This document shows, piece by piece, positions 59,702-64,000 of a DNA stretch of 64,000 nucleotides. The stretch spans positions 294,184,966-294,248,965 of the forward strand of contig CM057009.1 in NCBI GenBank assembly GCA_029891345.1, read 5' to 3'. Position 1 is the first letter of the stretch. Each line of letters begins with the position of its first letter. The notes beneath the pieces are model-generated. The model was given only the letters and a program-made list of their open reading frames with translations. It was not told the origin of the DNA and did not search any database. The stretch is from Dryococelus australis (taxonomy: Eukaryota; Arthropoda; Insecta; Phasmatodea; Phasmatidae). The translations under genes and the position numbers were made by a program.

Positions 59702-60712
59702 CTGCAATAAAAAACATGGAAATGTGGCCTTTTACAAAAGGTAAGTAACAAATGTATATGAACTACACAAAAAAATGTGTGTTTGTGTAAATAATACTAC
59801 CCACAAAGACTCAGTCAATAGTTGTTCACCATTACAGTTAATTTTAAAATTTTTTCTCAAGTTTTATTCAATAACAATTTATTTGAAGTGGCATATTCCT
59901 GACTGCAGGTAAAGCACAACATGCTGCTCACTCACTGGTAACTAACAAATTAATCATGTTTGCAGCTTTTGATTAGAAGTTATTTTTAATTAAATAAAAA
60001 CATGTGAAAATTACAACTACTAGTTATTAATTTCAATTTCATACCCACATGCTATTCCTAATTGATTAAACAATTATGGTACAATATATGGTAGTATGGA
60101 GATTTTTTTTTACACGCACTAGTAGGTCACTAGCAAGTGAAACATAAACCCATTCTTATCAACTTATAATTGAAAACTTAATTGTAAAACATTTAACCAT
60201 TCAGATAACTTAAGAACCGTGATTCATTAATCTTTCCACATGTAAGCACAACATTTTTTTCTCATATGCTGGTGTAACATCTTGAATGTTCATTACTCAT
60301 AATTGCTATGCTCATATTCAAATTGTCTGTCCCATATACAAACTTACGCAAACTCATACAGTACTCCCCACTGAATTTCTGTAACCGAAAATATATCCTT
60401 ACAATTTTCATCAAAGTTTTTTGACAAAGTATGATCCAAAATTGTTATCAGTTATTTTCAAACACGATAAATGTTAGGAGCAACAAATACAAAATACTGT
60501 AAAACCCTAATACACATGGCTAAATTGACTGATGGTATGTGTGCAGTAGGTACCAACATGAACCAGAAACTAGCTGCTTTCTACCGTGTAGCACCATCCA
60601 ACGGTGAAGCTCCCCATGTCCACTATTCATGTTTATGGGTTCTCATTTTTAAATTTGATAGTTATAATACTTTCTGTTCTATCACAAGAACAATAGACAG
60701 AAACACACTCAC
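59702..60712 (-). other. Septin intron of 1.0 kb
   Basis: Begins GTGAGTGTG and ends TTATTGCAG on the - strand. AT-rich, no mobile element recognised. It is by far the shortest of the three introns in the window. Confidence 0.8.
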
Positions 60713-60799
60713 TTGTTCCTTATACTCTTCATCTTCATCACTGTCACAATCGGGCAGAGGGTATATTTTGATGCCATTGCTCTCAATCTCCTCCAATAC
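60713..60799 (-). CDS. Septin exon (GTPase domain, acidic loop)
   Basis: Bounded by TTTTGTAG upstream and GTGAGT downstream, 87 bp, phase 0 at both ends. It encodes [20 protein letters not shown] followed by DEDEEYKEQ. The pattern VLEEIE--GIKIY-LPD-(D/E)SDEDE-(F/Y)KEQ is found in SEPT2-group septins just after the guanine-binding AKAD motif, which must be on an exon to the right of the window. Confidence 0.95.
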
Positions 60800-61179
60800 C
60801 TACAAAAGGAACATTACACACTCAATTATTTTATTGAGATGGTATGTACCAGTAATGAACTAACATGATCATCTAGCTTCTAGTCGAATCTACTGTTGTG
60901 TGAAAAACTGCAGAGACACACAGTAAATTAAGACTACTGAAAAGTAAAATAGGCTAGTGTTATGCAAGAATTAGAACATTGCTGTTCCCCAGCAATGAAA
61001 ACATTAACACAATTCACCACTGCTCAGATTGTTAACCAGTTCATGCATTAGCCCAAGTTATCTTGGGTTACATTTTTGCTCTCATGGCATGCTGGACAAG
61101 AATAAAATAATAACATTTTATTTACCCAAATTATTTAATTGTGTGTTCTTGTATTGAAATAGTTCAGTGCATACTACTA
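60800..61179. other. Intronic stretch, nothing recognised
   Basis: Part of the next septin intron (length unknown). No supported feature. Confidence 0.45.
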
Positions 61180-61419
61180 TAGGCTATTCACAGTAAAGTG
61201 AGCCCTTTTTAAACCCCTCCCAACAGGCATTAACCACTAATAAATTTTTATTGCAGCCTTGTATGTTAACTTTTGAAATTAGTGGAATGTATACACTGTG
61301 TTTACTAGTCACATGGCAATGTTAAAATAAAAAGTGGCAGGACGATAAAAATCAGCTCAAAGGAAAAATTTAGCAGGGCCTTAAAATTAAAAAGTGCTCA
61401 CTTTACCATGTATAGCCTA
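61180..61419. mobile_element. MITE family C, complete copy 2
   Basis: Ends TAGGCTATTCACAGTAAAGT and (inverted) TAGGCTATACATGGTAAAGT, continuing GAGCnCTTTTTAA on both arms, flanked by TA on both sides. Length is 240 bp, no frame. The arms match the 38.27-kb copy, but the centres share little. Confidence 0.85.
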
Positions 61420-63082
61420 TACACAGTAGAACTTCCGACTTTACAGTTTATTACAGTGTTCGGGCACTAAGACAGAACATACAGGTAGTTGCGCAGTGTC
61501 ACTAATGGTGATTTCACTGCACTTTGTTGCATTGCCGATATTTTTGTCATTCATAATTAATTTGCATACACTGTGTTTTATTATCTGCATAATATATTCC
61601 AAATTCTGTGTGGCAGGAAAAGATCAGCAATTGCTGTGTTCGTGTTTCCTAATATGAGGTAAATAATAACACAAAAGGTCATTGTCTAACTACAGACAAA
61701 TTCAAAGCCACTTCTTCTGAGTTGGCTTATATTTTGCTTTCACACAGGACTGAGACATATGGTACAGTGAAAATTTTACATTAAAACATGCCACAGAGCT
61801 TGGGGGGGGGGGGGGGGGGGGGAACTGCAAATTGGTGAAACTGTATCATCTCAATTTGGAAAGGTCACTGCCATTTGCTGGAAGGCTAAAGAGATGTATG
61901 CTTATTTTCATTAGTTCACACATGAAAAATGGTTGATATAAGCAAATAAAATGTGATTGTAAAGAAATAAAAGGTAGTTTGTTGATTATAACATCAGGAA
62001 TATGGCAAAGTAACTTGGAATATAGACTTCTTCTCATAGAAATGATTCTAGAGTTATATCATTCACAAAAAATATTCTTCTCATGGAAGTTGGCCTGGTA
62101 CGACTCCTCATCCCTCATCAAATTCAAAAGACGGAACAAATTTCCCTGAAAGTATTCATCTCACAGAGAACAAAAAATGCCAACAAGAGACAGTGGAGTT
62201 TGCTGTTCAAAGCAAGATGAGAAGGGAAAATTGTGACAAGAGAAAGTAGGCACTTTTGCCCAGAGTGTGATGTAGGACTTTGTGCTGTTCCGTGATACAA
62301 AATATACTATATTACATAAAAACAAATGTATGACATGTTTTACAAACAATCTGGTTTCTGCAACCAGAAGAATGTCACAATTTATTTTGTATCTAGTTTT
62401 TTTTTATGAATTGCTAGCTGTTTTGTTTTATGGAATACAGATTTCTGGTGTATTTCGTGGTGAATTTTTGTGAGTGAGTGGATTTAATTCAGTATGGTTT
62501 TATTAGTGTAACTGAGAGTTTACAGAATTTAGTAGGGTTTGAATTTATTGAACGTTTGTTAAAATAATGTAAAAATGCAATTATTGACAAAGTGTTAGTA
62601 TATGTTATAAGACTATGGTCTAATTGTAATTATCTCTCCATGCCATTACGAAATAAATTTATTCAAATGTTGGAGGGACAATTATTTGGAATGCAGTGTC
62701 CTGTTTATTCCTATGTTTGTTACATTGCAACATAGTTGTATAGCAGCAGTTATGAAATTCCATTGTCGGTGGGATCAAAATTTTTTTTATAGTATATGTC
62801 AAATTTTTCTACAATTTATTTTTATTGTGAAATACGTTAAGAATTAATAAGTAAAAAATTCTTAGTTTTGCTGGAAAGTATTATGTGGTGTTTAGAATGA
62901 ACTTCTACAAATTATGCTGTAATAATCGCAAAACAGTACGAAAGTGTTATCTAACTGCTGCATAAGCCAACAAAATACACAACATAATATTGCTTGTGGA
63001 TGAAAACCACATTCACTGATTAAAATAAATATAATAGACACACGTTCGCGTGGTTGCATGTGCTCTCACGTGCACATGCATA
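61420..63082. other. Intronic or intergenic stretch with a G-run
   Basis: Holds a run of about 20 G at 61802-61821. A CAGTAGAACTTCC string at 61426 resembles one end of a Tigger MITE, but no partner end was found. Frames here carry no known motif. The AKAD and P-loop septin exons were looked for and not found. Confidence 0.45.
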
Positions 63083-63104
63083 TACACACACACACACACA
63101 CACA
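63083..63104. repeat. (CA)n microsatellite
   Basis: About 11 CA units. Confidence 0.9.
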
Positions 63105-63542
63105 AAAATTGTGATTATTCAAAAACAAATTAGAGATAATTTTTTTCTTGCACAAAACATCAAGAATTTATTAATGAAATAAAAAAATCCGACTTTTATT
63201 TTCTTTAACAATTGTTATAAATACCAGAAATTTATGGGGTGAAAATGGCCACTGTCAAAAGCCAACTATTGGCAAAAAGCATCATTAGGACTCACAGTAG
63301 CAATAACTAAATCTGAGAGGTAATCAGTTTCAAAGCAGCTGACTACACTATGGGCAATTATCCAATCCTATACCCAGGGAATAACTGAGCAGTTCTTTCG
63401 CAGTGGGCTTCCCCAATTATTTACACAGTCATGGGCGGATCATTGCATGCATTTACAGCTAGTGTTGGAAAGGCTGGAGATGCATGGACTAACCTGTAAG
63501 CTTGCCAATAGCCATTTCAGAAATATGTCCATAGAATATCTA
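63105..63542. other. Stretch before the edge feature, nothing recognised
   Basis: No supported feature. Confidence 0.4.
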
Positions 63543-64000
63543 AGTGTGGTGGGCTCTGGGGGCCGCACATGAGTTAAGGTTAAACATACTATGGATTTCT
63601 TGCGAGCCCCCTGTTTGGATAACAAATTCCCTCTGACCAATTACAGCAAGGCTATAAAGGGTCAAGAGCACGAACCCCCATCCTCCCAGATGGCAGAGAG
63701 TGTCCAACAGCGACGACGTACAGTGTTGGAGCGGCACGAAGCAGAAGGTTACGAGAGACCAGGGTCTGGAAGAGCTCTACGCAGAACTGCAATCCAACCT
63801 TCTTCAGATATTTGGTGAGCATAATTCCGACTAGGCAGTAGGGTGACATCCCAGTTCTCAAGGTCCCGTTAGTAATATACTTAACTAATACTTTGGCAAG
63901 GTTAGGTATTAATTGCGTGATGTGTTCTTGTAATTGTTGACAATAAACTAAAGTAAAGTAATTGTATCCTTGTTCTATTTATGTCAAATGTATTGTTCTG
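63543..64000 (+). repeat. Candidate LTR (partial) or 5' exon at the window edge
   Basis: A TG at 63543 opens a GC-richer block with a TATA box (GCTATAAAGGG, 63650) and an AATAAA at 63942, an order that fits U3-R-U5 of an LTR. An open frame starting MAESVQQRRRTVLERHEAEG (63691) ends at a donor-like TTGGTGAGCA (63813), so a first coding exon is the alternative. The frame matches nothing I recognise, and the paired LTR, if any, is outside the window. Confidence 0.35.

Larger units (their letters stand above)
39645..60799 (-). other. Septin gene, 3' portion (exons spaced over 21 kb), continues beyond the right edge
   Basis: Four coding exons on the - strand (60799-60713, 59701-59541, 48290-48186, 39774-39645) join in phase across GT...AG introns of about 1.0, 11.3 and 8.4 kb. 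Together they encode about 160 residues covering the end of the septin GTPase domain, the septin-unique region and a short C-terminal coiled coil, as in the SEPT2 group (which includes fly Sep1 and Sep4). Septins form GTP-binding heteromeric filaments at the cell cortex and cytokinetic ring. The P-loop and G3/G4 exons are not in the window. The introns are full of transposons, but all exon borders are intact. Confidence 0.9.

Noticed and set aside
61426-61460. CAGTAGAACTTCC string as a Tigger MITE end
   Set aside because: No matching inverted end with TA flank was found within 2 kb.

Overview
The window looks like a piece of a large, AT-rich, repeat-dense arthropod genome, most likely an insect. 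Three observations support this: spliceosomal introns with GT/AG borders, one conserved host gene split by introns up to about 11 kb, and a dense mix of Ty3/gypsy LTR retrotransposons (two of them carrying an insect-type F-like envelope gene), Tc1/mariner-superfamily DNA transposons, MITEs, a possible tRNA-derived SINE and long (TA)n tracts. No bacterial-type operons, CRISPR arrays or rRNA genes were seen. Species identity cannot be read from the sequence alone.

Layout. (1) 1-7.85 kb: the 3' part of an env-bearing Ty3/gypsy element on the + strand ('element 1': gag, protease, RT, RNase H, env, probable 3' LTR). It has many frameshifts, lacks the integrase core, and is interrupted just before RT by a 1.7 kb repeat ('X'). 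(2) 7.9-11.4 kb: AT-rich DNA with a (TA)n tract, a decayed LTR end and short tandem repeats. (3) 11.4-25.2 kb: a compound array of one Ty3/gypsy family ('family B'). A + strand 3' half with its LTR meets, head on, a nearly full-length - strand copy. The upstream LTR of that - strand copy is also the 3' LTR of a second truncated - strand copy. The + strand leader and gag resume at 23.76 kb. (4) 28.3-38.0 kb: a second env-bearing gypsy element ('element 2'), again carrying X just upstream of RT, with a 485-bp internal direct repeat, integrase, env and a 3' LTR with clear terminal inverted repeats. (5) 38.6-60.8 kb: the 3' half of a septin gene on the - strand. Four coding exons join in phase and match the end of the GTPase domain, the septin-unique region and the C-terminal coiled coil; the 5' exons lie beyond the right edge. 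Its introns contain a 4-kb Tigger-like element, a Tigger-type MITE, a gypsy fragment, a ~570-bp interspersed repeat present twice, a possible SINE, a 5.2-kb Tc1/mariner-type element and a nested MITE. (6) 61.1-64 kb: a palindromic MITE (third member of its family here) and, at the right edge, a TATA-containing segment that may be an LTR.

The only gene here that looks alive is the septin. All retroelement coding regions carry stops, frameshifts or deletions, so they are annotated as pseudogenes. The most interesting structures are the X repeat sitting at nearly the same relative point in two different env-bearing elements, the tandem/inverted family-B array, a six-copy cysteine hexapeptide repeat in element 2, and a predicted signal-peptide ORF wedged against the 3' LTR of element 2. 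All coordinates and homologies were read by eye, with no database search.
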